Assembly (NCBI RefSeq): GCF_017876315.1
Contig: NZ_JAGINU010000001.1
Location: 6,386,001 to 6,450,000 of the forward strand
DNA: 64,000 bases
Origin: Pseudonocardia parietis
GTDB lineage: Bacteria; Actinomycetota; Actinomycetes; Mycobacteriales; Pseudonocardiaceae
Reading direction: 5' to 3'
The position numbers and the translations under genes are program-made. Shown here piece after piece: positions 16,787 through 26,032 of this stretch. The notes beneath the pieces are model-generated. The model did not search any database. It worked only from the letters and a program-made list of their open reading frames with translations, and was not told where the DNA came from. The stretch's first letter is position 1, and the number at the start of each line of letters is the position of its first letter.

Positions 16787-17668
16787 TCACCCCCGCGCCC
16801 GATCGACGGCCCGGTGCAGAGCGCGGACGGTGAGCTCCGAGGCCAGATGGAGCTTGTAGTCGGCCGGCCCGCGCTGGTCGGCGACCGGACGGCAGTGCGC
16901 GGCGGCGATCCGTCCGGCCTCGACGATCGCCTCCGACGTCGCCGGGCGGCCGCGCAGGTGGTCCTCGGCCTCGGGGGCGGAGAAGTTCGGTGCGCCGACC
17001 GCCGTGAGCCCGATCCCGACCTCTGCGACGTCGTCTCCGTCCAGCCAGACCGTGCAGGCGACCGAGGCCACCGCCCAGTCGCCCGCCCGCCGGTCGACCT
17101 TGAGGTGGGCACTGCCGCACCCCGGCCGCACCGGGACCCGTAGCTCGACCAGCACCTCGGCCGGGCCGACCGCGGTCTGGTACGGGCCGACGAAGAACTC
17201 GCGCATCGGCACGGTGCGGTCGCCGTCCCCGCCGCGGATCACCGCGATGGCACGCAGCGCGGTGAACACCGCGGACAGGTCCTCCGAGGGGTCGGCCTGG
17301 CAGACCGACCCGCCCACGGTCCCGCGGTTGCGCACCAGCGGGTCCGCGATCACCCGCTCGGCCTCGTGCAGCACCTCGAAGTGCTCACCGGCCAGCTCCG
17401 ATTCCAGCAGCTCCGCGTGTCGGGTCATCGCGCCGATACGCAGCCACCGACCGTTCTCGCGGCTCGACTCGACCCGTATCCCGGTGAGTTCGTGGAGCCC
17501 GTTGATGTCCACCAGGACCTCGGGCTGGGCCAGCCGCAGCTTCATCATCGGGATCAGGCTGTGTCCGCCGGCGACCACCCTCGCCTCCGCGCCGTGCCGC
17601 GACAGCAGGGCCACCGCATGATCGACACCGGTGGCCCGCTGGTACTCGAACTGGGCGGGGACCTGCAT
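16787..17668 (-). CDS. coxM: CO dehydrogenase medium FAD subunit, operon A
   Basis: The protein has 293 residues, starting at the ATG at 17668 (MQVPAQFEYQRATGVDHAV). FAD pyrophosphate motifs are RVVAGGHSLIPMMKLRLAQP near residue 30 and VRNRGTVGGSVCQADPSEDL near 115. The C-terminal CO_deh_flav_C domain follows. It takes electrons from CoxS and gives them to the quinone pool. It is the first gene of the minus-strand operon, about 80 bases from a palindrome at 17748-17763 shared with the divergent operon B. Confidence 0.93.
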   Translation of the reverse strand: MQVPAQFEYQRATGVDHAVALLSRHGAEARVVAGGHSLIPMMKLRLAQPEVLVDINGLHELTGIRVESSRENGRWLRIGAMTRHAELLESELAGEHFEVLHEAERVIADPLVRNRGTVGGSVCQADPSEDLSAVFTALRAIAVIRGGDGDRTVPMREFFVGPYQTAVGPAEVLVELRVPVRPGCGSAHLKVDRRAGDWAVASVACTVWLDGDDVAEVGIGLTAVGAPNFSAPEAEDHLRGRPATSEAIVEAGRIAAAHCRPVADQRGPADYKLHLASELTVRALHRAVDRARG

Positions 17669-17747
17669 CGGGACGGCTCCGGCTCGGCGCGGTGGGGTGT
17701 GCGTACCTCGTCATGGTGTCCCCGGACACATACCCGGGCAAGTGCCC

Positions 17748-17763
17748 TTAAGCCTTTGCTTAG
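17748..17763. promoter_or_regulatory. Palindromic operator TTAAGC-N4-GCTTAG between the two cox operons
   Basis: The sequence TTAAGC CTTT GCTTAG lies in the 207-base gap between the divergent coxM (A) and the first gene of operon B. The same 12 arm bases with the same 4-base spacing recur at 36224-36239 between XdhC and the aldolase-like gene. A looser copy is at 27334-27349 before lysR. The size and symmetry fit a dimeric regulator site; which regulator binds is not known. Confidence 0.65.
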
Positions 17764-17875
17764 GAGAGGTGTGTGCTCTGGGACACGACCGGGCAGAGTC
17801 CCGCGGATCATGTCGAACGCGAATGCTCCGTCGTCCGGTGCTCCGGGCGCGGACGACGGAAGGACGGGACCGACG

Positions 17876-18154
17876 ATGACGACGGAACCCGATGGCCGAA
17901 GCGGCCGCAACCCCCGGATGGCCGAGTTGTTCGGCGAACCGGCCGAGGAGCCACCCCGACCCGGAGCGAGTCCGACGATCTTCGATTTTCCGGGGATGGT
18001 CGGCTTCCTGAAGGTCGCGGGTCAGCCGGTGGCCGGACCCTGGCCTCCACACCAGAACCCGCGGCCCGATCCGGAGGACGAGACCGGCCCGGTGGCCATC
18101 CCCGAACCACCGACGCTCGACGCCGGCCCACGCCACGCCGCGCACGAGGAGTAG
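17876..18154 (+). CDS. Small proline-rich hypothetical protein leading cox operon B
   Basis: The proposed protein has 92 residues, starting at the ATG at 17876 (MTTEPDGRSGRNPRMAEL). An earlier in-frame ATG at 17810 would give 114 residues. Its stop is 5 bases before coxM of operon B, and its end (GAGGAG) doubles as the coxM ribosome site. It is rich in Pro, Gly, Glu and Arg and has one hydrophobic stretch (TIFDFPGMVGFLKVAGQPVA). I recognise no family. Position argues for co-transcription with coxMSL. It could also be leader sequence without a protein. Confidence 0.5.
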   Translation: MTTEPDGRSGRNPRMAELFGEPAEEPPRPGASPTIFDFPGMVGFLKVAGQPVAGPWPPHQNPRPDPEDETGPVAIPEPPTLDAGPRHAAHEE

Positions 18155-18159
18155 AGACC

Positions 18160-19029
18160 GTGTACCCACCACGCTTCCGCTACGAAGCACCCCGGACGCT
18201 CGACGAGGCGCTCACGCTGCTCGCCGGGAACGACGAGTCCAAGGTCCTGGCCGGTGGCCAGAGTCTGGTCCCGCTGCTCAAGCTGCGGTTTGCGCAGCCC
18301 GAGCTGCTGGTCGACATCAACAACATCCCGGGACTCGCCTACCACCGGGAGACCGCAGAGGGCGGTCTCGAGATCGGCGCGCTGTGCCGGCACATCGATC
18401 TGGAGCGTTCGGCCCTGCTGCCGGGCCGCCATCCCACCCTGGCCGCCTGCGCACCGCTGGTCGCCGATCCGATCGTCCGGAGCCGGGGCACGCTGGTCGG
18501 CTCGCTCTGCCACTCCGACCCGCAGGGTGACTGGGCCGCGGCCATGATCGCGCTGGGCGGCGAGGTGGTCGCCCGCAGCGTGCGCGGCGAGCGCCGGATC
18601 CCGGTCGCCGAGTTCTCGGTGGGCCCGTTCCAGAACTCGCTCGAGCACGACGAGATCGCAGTAGGGGCACGGGTGCCCGCGCCCCGAGACACCCGGTACG
18701 GAACGTTCCTGAAGCTGGAGCGCCGGGTCGGTGACTTCGCGACGGCGGGTATCGCGGTCGCGTTGGAGATCGCGAACGACGGCCGGGTCACCCGGGCGGG
18801 CATCGCGCTGACCGGTGTCGGCGCCACCACGCTGGCGGCGACCGACGCGGTCGAGGCACTGGTCGGCGCCCGGCTGGAGCCCGTGGTCATCGAGCGCGCC
18901 GCCGAGCTCACGGCCGGGATCGCCCGGCCCAAGAGCGACCACCGCGGCAGCGCCGGGTTCAAACGGCAGGTCGTCGCGTCGTTCACCCGACGCGCGCTGT
19001 CCCTGTTCGCCCCGGCGGTGGCCGCCTGA
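18160..19029 (+). CDS. coxM: CO dehydrogenase medium FAD subunit, operon B
   Basis: The protein has 289 residues, from the GTG at 18160 with GAGGAG 8 bases upstream. MYPPRFRYEAPRTLDEALTL is the usual start of this subunit. FAD motifs are KVLAGGQSLVPLLKLRFAQP and VRSRGTLVGSLCHSDPQGDW. The latter has TLVGS where most relatives have T(I/V)GGS, a small deviation. It accepts electrons from CoxS. The stop and the coxS start overlap by one base (TGATG), showing coupling. Confidence 0.93.
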   Translation: MYPPRFRYEAPRTLDEALTLLAGNDESKVLAGGQSLVPLLKLRFAQPELLVDINNIPGLAYHRETAEGGLEIGALCRHIDLERSALLPGRHPTLAACAPLVADPIVRSRGTLVGSLCHSDPQGDWAAAMIALGGEVVARSVRGERRIPVAEFSVGPFQNSLEHDEIAVGARVPAPRDTRYGTFLKLERRVGDFATAGIAVALEIANDGRVTRAGIALTGVGATTLAATDAVEALVGARLEPVVIERAAELTAGIARPKSDHRGSAGFKRQVVASFTRRALSLFAPAVAA

Positions 19030-19589
19030 TGAGTACCCCGACGCAGAAGGAGGACGGTGTGGACCAGCGCCGCATCACGGTGTCCGTGAACGGGGAGTCG
19101 CGCTCGGCCGAGGTCGAGCCGCGACTCCTGCTGGCGCATCTGCTGCGCCAGGGTCTCGGACTGACCGGCACCCATATCGGATGCGACACCACCAACTGTG
19201 GGGCGTGCACGGTGCTCTACGACGGTGAGCCGATCAAGTCCTGCACGATGCTGGCGGTCCAGGCCGACGGTCACGAGGTGACCACGGTGGAGGGGCTGGG
19301 CACGCCCAGCGAGCTGGACCCGGTGCAGGAGGGCTTCAAGGAGGAGCACGGCCTGCAGTGCGGGTTCTGCACCCCCGGCATGATGCTCGCCGCGAAGGCG
19401 CTGATCACCCGGAACGACGAGCCGTCGGAGGAGGACGTGCGCTGGGCCCTGTCCGGGAACCTCTGCCGGTGCACCGGCTACCAGAACATCGTCAAGGCCG
19501 TGCTCTGGGCGGCCGACAAGGAACGGGCCAACGGGGGCGGGTCCGCAGAGGGCCCGTCGACCGCCGAGCACACCGACCTGACGGTCTGA
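19029..19589 (+). CDS. coxS: CO dehydrogenase small [2Fe-2S] subunit, operon B
   Basis: The protein has 186 residues. Two [2Fe-2S] domains are seen: GCDTTNCGACTVLYDGEP with C in IKSC, and CGFCTPGMMLAAKAL with CRCTGYQNIVKAV. An N-terminal extension of ~12 residues and a Gly/Ser/Glu-rich C-terminal tail (after NIVKAVLWAADKE) set it apart from the operon A copy. The start is an ATG overlapping the coxM stop. It relays electrons between the Mo and FAD subunits. Confidence 0.93.
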   Translation: MSTPTQKEDGVDQRRITVSVNGESRSAEVEPRLLLAHLLRQGLGLTGTHIGCDTTNCGACTVLYDGEPIKSCTMLAVQADGHEVTTVEGLGTPSELDPVQEGFKEEHGLQCGFCTPGMMLAAKALITRNDEPSEEDVRWALSGNLCRCTGYQNIVKAVLWAADKERANGGGSAEGPSTAEHTDLTV

Positions 19590-19601
19590 GAGGGGTTCCG
19601 C

Positions 19602-21986
<2,385 letters not shown>

Positions 21987-21989
21987 GCC

Positions 21990-22565
21990 ATGCTGATCGA
22001 GATCGACTTCTCCGTCGGCGCCCCGATCGACAAGGTCTGGGCCGAGCTCCAGGACCTGCCCGGCCTGGTGCCCTGCCTGCCGGGAGCGGAGCTCACCCAG
22101 GACTTCGGTGGTGACCGCTACGAGGGCAAGGTGGTGCAACGCCTCGGGCCGGTGTCCCTGCGGTTCACCGGTGTCGCCGAGCTCGTGGACTCCAACGAGG
22201 CCACGCACACGCTGGTGCTGCACGCGGCGGGCTCGGAGGACAAGGGCAAGGGCAACGCCGACATGACGATGACCATGCGGCTGAGCAGCGTCGGCGGGAA
22301 GACCAAGGTCGACGCCTCGATGGACCTGCAGGTCTCCGGTGCGGCGGCGCAGTTCGGCCGCGGCATGATCGCCGACGTCTCCGGCGTGCTGATGCGCAGC
22401 TTCGCCGACTGCGTCGAGGCCAAGATCAACAGCGGTGGTGCGGGCGGGACCGGCACGATCGTGCGGGCCAAGCAGGCCAGCGCGATGAGCATCGGCATCT
22501 CCGCCGCGGTGATGGCCCTCAAGCGGGTCCTGCGCCGCTTCTTCGGCCCGAGTACACGGCCCTGA
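21990..22565 (+). CDS. coxG: CoxG, SRPBCC-fold membrane-recruitment protein of CO dehydrogenase
   Basis: The protein has 191 residues, starting at ATG 21990. The N-terminal ~145 residues are the CoxG/SRPBCC domain (LIEIDFSVGAPIDKVWAEL, LPGLVPCLPGAELT, DLQVSGAAAQFGRGMI), a hydrophobic-pocket fold. The tail ends in an amphipathic, Arg/Lys-rich segment (MALKRVLRRFFG) that could touch the membrane. CoxG proteins attach the cytoplasmic CO dehydrogenase to the membrane and have been linked to quinone handling. It is followed by five tiny membrane-protein genes, which makes a membrane-docking role here more likely. Confidence 0.9.
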   Translation: MLIEIDFSVGAPIDKVWAELQDLPGLVPCLPGAELTQDFGGDRYEGKVVQRLGPVSLRFTGVAELVDSNEATHTLVLHAAGSEDKGKGNADMTMTMRLSSVGGKTKVDASMDLQVSGAAAQFGRGMIADVSGVLMRSFADCVEAKINSGGAGGTGTIVRAKQASAMSIGISAAVMALKRVLRRFFGPSTRP

Positions 22566-22583
22566 CCTCACGAGGAGGACGAC

Positions 22584-22835
22584 ATGACTCTCTGGTGGAT
22601 CGGAAACGCGATCCTGCTGCTGATGGTGTTCCCGGTGGTCGTGGCTCTGCTCAACCGCGTGCTCGCCGCGGTGGAGCGGATCCGCTGGGCCGCCGACGAC
22701 ATCCTCGCCGACGGCGGGCGGCTGGCCGGACGGCTGGAACCCGTCCCGCAGCTGCTGGCCACCACCGACGCGACGGTGAGGCAGGTGGCGGTCGGCGCCA
22801 CCCGCTACGCCGGCAGCGTCGCCAAGCTGCTGTGA
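22584..22835 (+). CDS. Small single-helix membrane protein 1 of cox operon B
   Basis: The protein has 83 residues, with ATG 22584 after a strong GAGGAGG ribosome site. One membrane helix covers residues ~3-25 (WWIGNAILLLMVFPVVVALL). Arginines follow it (NRVLAAVERIR), so the tail should face the cytoplasm. The tail (LADGGRLAGRLEPVPQLLAT) is helical and amphipathic. I recognise no family. It starts 18 bases after coxG on the same strand, so it is very likely part of the CO dehydrogenase operon. Confidence 0.75.
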   Translation: MTLWWIGNAILLLMVFPVVVALLNRVLAAVERIRWAADDILADGGRLAGRLEPVPQLLATTDATVRQVAVGATRYAGSVAKLL

Positions 22836-22878
22836 ACGCTCCCGAACGGAACTCGCCCGAACGAGGAAGGAACGTGCC

Positions 22879-23106
22879 ATGCCCGCTGCCGCCTGGGCGA
22901 CGCTGATCATCGCGGCGCTCATCATCGCCGTCACCGGACTCGGACTGCTCCGGGTCATCCTGCACCTGCGACACGTCAGCACGACGCTCGCCACCCTGCC
23001 CGGGGGCGTCGAGTCGATCGCGGCGTCCACCTCGACCGTGCCCGATGTGGTGCCGTCGGTGAACGCCAACCTCGAGCCGGTCCGCGACTTCTGCGAGGCG
23101 GTATGA
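22879..23106 (+). CDS. Small single-helix membrane protein 2 of cox operon B
   Basis: The protein has 75 residues, with ATG 22879 after AGGAAGGAACGTGCC. One helix spans residues ~5-27 (AWATLIIAALIIAVTGLGLL), then RVILHLRH, then a Ser/Thr/Val-rich tail (TLATLPGGVESIAASTSTV). Like its neighbours it has a very short N-terminus outside and a cytoplasmic tail by the positive-inside rule. No family is recognised. Its stop overlaps the next start as ATGA. Confidence 0.72.
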   Translation: MPAAAWATLIIAALIIAVTGLGLLRVILHLRHVSTTLATLPGGVESIAASTSTVPDVVPSVNANLEPVRDFCEAV

Positions 23107-23360
23107 ACCCCGGGGCCGATCTGACGGGGTGGTACGTGGGCTTCGCGATCGGGATCGTCGTGGTACTGGTCGTGGTCGCCCTGGTCGTCCCGATCCTGGT
23201 GCTCGCGCACCGGATCGGGAGGCAGGCACCGGTGATCAACGATGCACTCCGGGCGTCCGAGCGGAACACCCGCCCGCTCGCCGACCTGAGCACGACGATC
23301 GATCACGCCGACGTGATCACGGCCGGCCTGCGTCGCGGCCGGCAACGACTGGGAGGGTGA
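23103..23360 (+). CDS. Small single-helix membrane protein 3 of cox operon B
   Basis: The protein has 85 residues, starting at an ATG that overlaps the preceding stop (ATGA). The helix lies at residues ~12-34 (GFAIGIVVVLVVVALVVPIL). A basic, helical tail follows (AHRIGRQAPVINDALRASER, then RPLADLSTTIDHADV). The pattern of an N-terminal helix and a soluble tail of 45-50 residues repeats that of the two genes before it. Unknown family; expected in the same membrane assembly. Confidence 0.72.
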   Translation: MNPGADLTGWYVGFAIGIVVVLVVVALVVPILVLAHRIGRQAPVINDALRASERNTRPLADLSTTIDHADVITAGLRRGRQRLGG

Positions 23361-23362
23361 CG

Positions 23363-23662
23363 ATGGCTCCGGAAGAGATCACAGCGTGGTGGGTCGCCAT
23401 CATCGCGGGCTTCGTGGTGGTGCTGGCCGTCGCGGCCCTGCTCAGCCTGCTCGTCTGGTTCGTGAAGATCATCGACCGGAGGGTGGTCGAGATCCGCGAC
23501 ACCCTGTCGACGGTCACGGACAACACCGGGTCGACGGCATTGATCCCGCAGACCGGTGACGCGGTGGACCGTGTGCTGGCCGAGGGCTTGGCGCACCACC
23601 TGTTCCTGGGACGGGTGCCGCTCGACCGTTCGGCTCCCGCGATGAACGGAGGTGGTCGGTGA
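23363..23662 (+). CDS. Small single-helix membrane protein 4 of cox operon B
   Basis: The protein has 99 residues, from ATG 23363, 2 bases after the previous stop, with GGGAGGGTG just upstream. The helix is residues ~9-33 (WVAIIAGFVVVLAVAALLSL), then VKIIDRRVVEIRDTLSTV. A variable tail includes LAEGLAHHLFLG. The acidic residue pair EE before the helix and the basic cluster after it again predict a cytoplasmic tail. No match to a family I know. Confidence 0.72.
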   Translation: MAPEEITAWWVAIIAGFVVVLAVAALLSLLVWFVKIIDRRVVEIRDTLSTVTDNTGSTALIPQTGDAVDRVLAEGLAHHLFLGRVPLDRSAPAMNGGGR

Positions 23663-24015
23663 TGACCCTGATGGTCGTTCTGTCCGTGCTCGCGGTGGTC
23701 GCGCTGATCGCCGGGCTGGCCTTCTACCTGTTCTGGGTCGGCTCGCTGCTGACCCGGGTGGCCACCAACCTGGAGGAGAGCTCGGAGTCGGTGAGCAGGA
23801 TCGACTCGGACGCCGAGAAGATCGAGCCCGGGCTGCAGCACATCAACCGCTCCGGCGCGACGGTGGCCGGTGCGCTGCCGCTGCTCTACGGCTTCGCGGA
23901 GAACATCGTGAAGGGCGCGACCCCGCAGCCCGAGCGCCCGGCGGTGGCCGTGCCCGCGTCCGGCAGGCGCCAGTCCCGGTTGATGGAGGCGGTGGGGTAC
24001 CGGCCGCTCGGCTGA
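23662..24015 (+). CDS. Small single-helix membrane protein 5 of cox operon B
   Basis: The protein has 117 residues; ATG 23662 overlaps the upstream stop by one base, with GGAGGT 8 bases before. A GTG at 23659 is possible. Helix ~3-27 (LMVVLSVLAVVALIAGLAFY) is followed by a heptad-like tail (VATNLEESSESVSRIDSDAE), then PLLYGFAENIVKG and a basic end. It is the largest of the five and the last gene before the terminator at 24031-24075. The coiled-coil-like tail suggests contact with partner proteins. Confidence 0.75.
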   Translation: MTLMVVLSVLAVVALIAGLAFYLFWVGSLLTRVATNLEESSESVSRIDSDAEKIEPGLQHINRSGATVAGALPLLYGFAENIVKGATPQPERPAVAVPASGRRQSRLMEAVGYRPLG

Positions 24016-24030
24016 CACTCCGCTCTTCCG

Positions 24031-24075
24031 GCCCCTGCGGCGCCGGCCCGCTCCCCGGGCCGGCGCCGCAGGGGC
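24031..24075. terminator. Strong hairpin terminator at end of cox operon B
   Basis: A perfect 20-base inverted repeat (GCCCCTGCGGCGCCGGCCCG at 24031-24050 and its complement at 24056-24075) closes a 5-base loop. It lies 15 bases after the stop of the last small membrane gene and before the convergent gene ending at 24144. No U-tract follows, as is usual in very GC-rich actinobacteria. It can act in both directions. Confidence 0.85.
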
Positions 24076-24143
24076 ATGTCCGAAGAGCCGGCCCGGGAAC
24101 GGGCGGCGCGGGCCCGGTGGCGGGCCCGCGCGCCGAAACCGGC

Positions 24144-24566
24144 TCAGATCCGCGGGGGCGGAAGCGGGGAGGTGCTCGGCGCGTCCGAGTACTCGCCGAT
24201 CCACTCGTCACGCCATGACGCGTCGAACCGCTCCTCGTTGCACTTCGGCTCGTACATCCCGATCAGTTCCTCGGCGATCTGCTTGCGGTGCGCGGGACCA
24301 CCGCCCGGAACATCGAGCGTCGCAATGTGCAGGTTCCACTTCGACCCGGCCCGTTGCACCCAGCAGGGGCTGCGCCGGTGTCGGAACGGCAGGCCCTGCG
24401 TGCTCAGGTCGTCGCAGTGGCCGACGTAGATCACCGCGAACCGCTCCCTAGCCTCATCGGGCTTATAGAGGATTGTGTAGACGGCGGGTGTCGAGGTCGG
24501 GGTCCAGCCACCGAGCAGCCGCGGCCCGGAGAAGGCGTAGCCGGCGAGCGAACCAAGGCGGATCAC
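24144..24566 (-). CDS. GIY-YIG-like hypothetical protein
   Basis: The protein has 140 residues, with GTG 24566 overlapping the upstream stop (GTGA). The segment YTILYKPDEARERFAVIYVG, then the conserved RAGSKWNLHIAT and later EELIGMYEPKCNEERF, resembles a GIY-YIG nuclease core (two Tyr strands, Arg, Glu/Asn), but the match is weak and the order of residues is loose. The C-terminus is Pro-rich. It is coupled to a 96-residue hypothetical gene. The pair lies between the cox operon B and coxE/coxD, so a link to CO metabolism is possible but unproven. Confidence 0.6.
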   Translation of the reverse strand: MIRLGSLAGYAFSGPRLLGGWTPTSTPAVYTILYKPDEARERFAVIYVGHCDDLSTQGLPFRHRRSPCWVQRAGSKWNLHIATLDVPGGGPAHRKQIAEELIGMYEPKCNEERFDASWRDEWIGEYSDAPSTSPLPPPRI

Positions 24567-24853
24567 GGCGCGTCGTCCGGAATCGCGTCGGCTTCCTCGC
24601 TCAGCGCGTCCACCCGGGCGATCGGGAAGGCGGGCAACCCGACCTGCTCGACCACCTCGGTGAACACCGCCCGACCGCGTTCCACGGCCTCCGGCTCGCT
24701 GTCCGCCTCGACCACGATCTGCGCCCCGTAGCTCGGCGTGCCGATCCCGCTCGCGACGCCTTGATGGACGGCGACGGCGTCGGCCAGATTCAACACCTCG
24801 TCGTGGGTGATCGTCCGATCTCCCTCGGCCAGCACGCTCACGCTCCAGCGCAC
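24563..24853 (-). CDS. Hypothetical protein, 96 residues
   Basis: The start is a GTG at 24853 (MRWSVSVLAEGDRTITHDEV). The sequence is a compact alpha/beta pattern with no membrane segment or clear metal motif (LADAVAVHQGVASGIGTPSY, then GAQIVVEADSEPEAVERGRA). The first line looks like a small ferredoxin-fold domain, but I do not recognise a family. It is translationally coupled to the GIY-YIG-like gene. Its ribosome site sits in a run of GGAGCGA repeats (24856-24884) 36 bases after coxE on the same strand. Confidence 0.6.
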   Translation of the reverse strand: MRWSVSVLAEGDRTITHDEVLNLADAVAVHQGVASGIGTPSYGAQIVVEADSEPEAVERGRAVFTEVVEQVGLPAFPIARVDALSEEADAIPDDAP

Positions 24854-24855
24854 GC

Positions 24856-24884
24856 CTCGCTCCTCGCTCCTCGCTCCTCGCTCC
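24856..24884 (-). repeat. Tandem 7-base repeat of a Shine-Dalgarno-like sequence
   Basis: On the minus strand GGAGCGA is repeated about four times immediately upstream of the GTG at 24853. Each unit resembles a ribosome-binding site. Slippage in such a run could change translation of the downstream pair. Confidence 0.75.
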
Positions 24885-24889
24885 GTCGA

Positions 24890-26032
24890 TCAACGCAGTA
24901 TCGGCAGCAACTCGGCCAGCCTTTCCAGGCTGTCCAGGTCGTGACCCGGCAGAACGACGTCCACGTACGGTTCTGCCACCATCATGCCCACCGGGAGCGG
25001 TCCGCGCCGCTCGGCGGCCCCGATGTGCGGGCTGACCCAGACGATCCGGTGGCAGAGGCGGTCCAGTCGCTGCATCGCCGTGGACAGCACATCGGGCGAA
25101 CCGCGGTCGTGCCCGTCCGAGCAGATCACCACGACCGCCCCCCGGGCGAGACCGCGCCGGCCGTAGCGCCGGACGAACTCGTCCACGGAGTCCCCGATCC
25201 GGGTGCCACCCTCCCAGTCGACCACCCGATCGGCCGCGCGGCGCAGCGCGTCGTCCGGGCGCCGTGACCGCAGCGGATCGGTCAGGTGGGTCAGCCGGGT
25301 GCCGAAGCAGAACACCTCGACCCGGAACAGCGAGCGGGAGGCCCGCTGGGTGCTGTAGGCGAACTGCAGCAGCGCCCGGGAGTAGTCGGCCATCGATCCG
25401 GAGATGTCCAGCAGCAGCACCAGGGGCCGCATCCGCATCCGGCGCCGTCGCCAGGCCAGCTCGATCGGCACGCCGTGCGACCGAAGGCTGCGACGCAGAG
25501 TGGACCGCACGTGTGGCACCGACCCGGAGCGGGCCGGACGGCTCCGGCGGGTCCGGCGGCGCGGCGGGGACAGCCGGATCGTCGCCATGATCCGGCGCAG
25601 CGCGGCCAGCTCCTTCTCGGTACAGGTGGCGAACGAGCGTGTGCGCAGCAGGTCGATGTTCGAGGCGACCAGGCCGAGCTTGCCCGCCTCGTCCTCCTCC
25701 TCATCGTCCCCTGGTTCGGCGGCCGGGATCTCCACCGCGGTCTCGGCGGGCGACTCGGTGGTGGCGTTCACCCGGACCAGATCGTCCACCGGGTTGTCCC
25801 GGTCCAGAAAGAACTCCGCGAAGATCCGGTCATAGGCGGCGAGGTCGTCGCGGCGGGTGACCAGCGAGACACGCCCGGCCCAGTAGAGATCCATCAGGTC
25901 GGTCGGATCCAACGTGCCAGCGGCCGCGGAGAACGTCAGCATGTCGCCGGAGCCGACCGTCAGCCCCTCCGCGCGCAGCCGCCGGCCGAACTCGACGAGG
26001 ATCCGGACGAGGTCGCCGCCCGGCCCGCTCAC
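24890..26032 (-). CDS. coxE: VWA-domain protein CoxE, second copy
   Basis: The protein has 380 residues; GTG 26032 overlaps the end of coxD by 4 bases. The C-terminal VWA/CoxE domain has LLLDISGSMADYSRALLQFA (MIDAS), WEGGTRIGDSV and VICSDGHDRGS. The N-terminal helical part (VRILVEFGRRLRAEGLTVGS) differs from copy A, and the acidic linker (EPGDDEEEDEAG) replaces A's Pro-rich one. It is expected to work with the adjacent CoxD in copper-sulfur insertion into CO dehydrogenase. The genes face away from operon B but lie next to it. Confidence 0.9.
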   Translation of the reverse strand: MSGPGGDLVRILVEFGRRLRAEGLTVGSGDMLTFSAAAGTLDPTDLMDLYWAGRVSLVTRRDDLAAYDRIFAEFFLDRDNPVDDLVRVNATTESPAETAVEIPAAEPGDDEEEDEAGKLGLVASNIDLLRTRSFATCTEKELAALRRIMATIRLSPPRRRTRRSRPARSGSVPHVRSTLRRSLRSHGVPIELAWRRRRMRMRPLVLLLDISGSMADYSRALLQFAYSTQRASRSLFRVEVFCFGTRLTHLTDPLRSRRPDDALRRAADRVVDWEGGTRIGDSVDEFVRRYGRRGLARGAVVVICSDGHDRGSPDVLSTAMQRLDRLCHRIVWVSPHIGAAERRGPLPVGMMVAEPYVDVVLPGHDLDSLERLAELLPILR

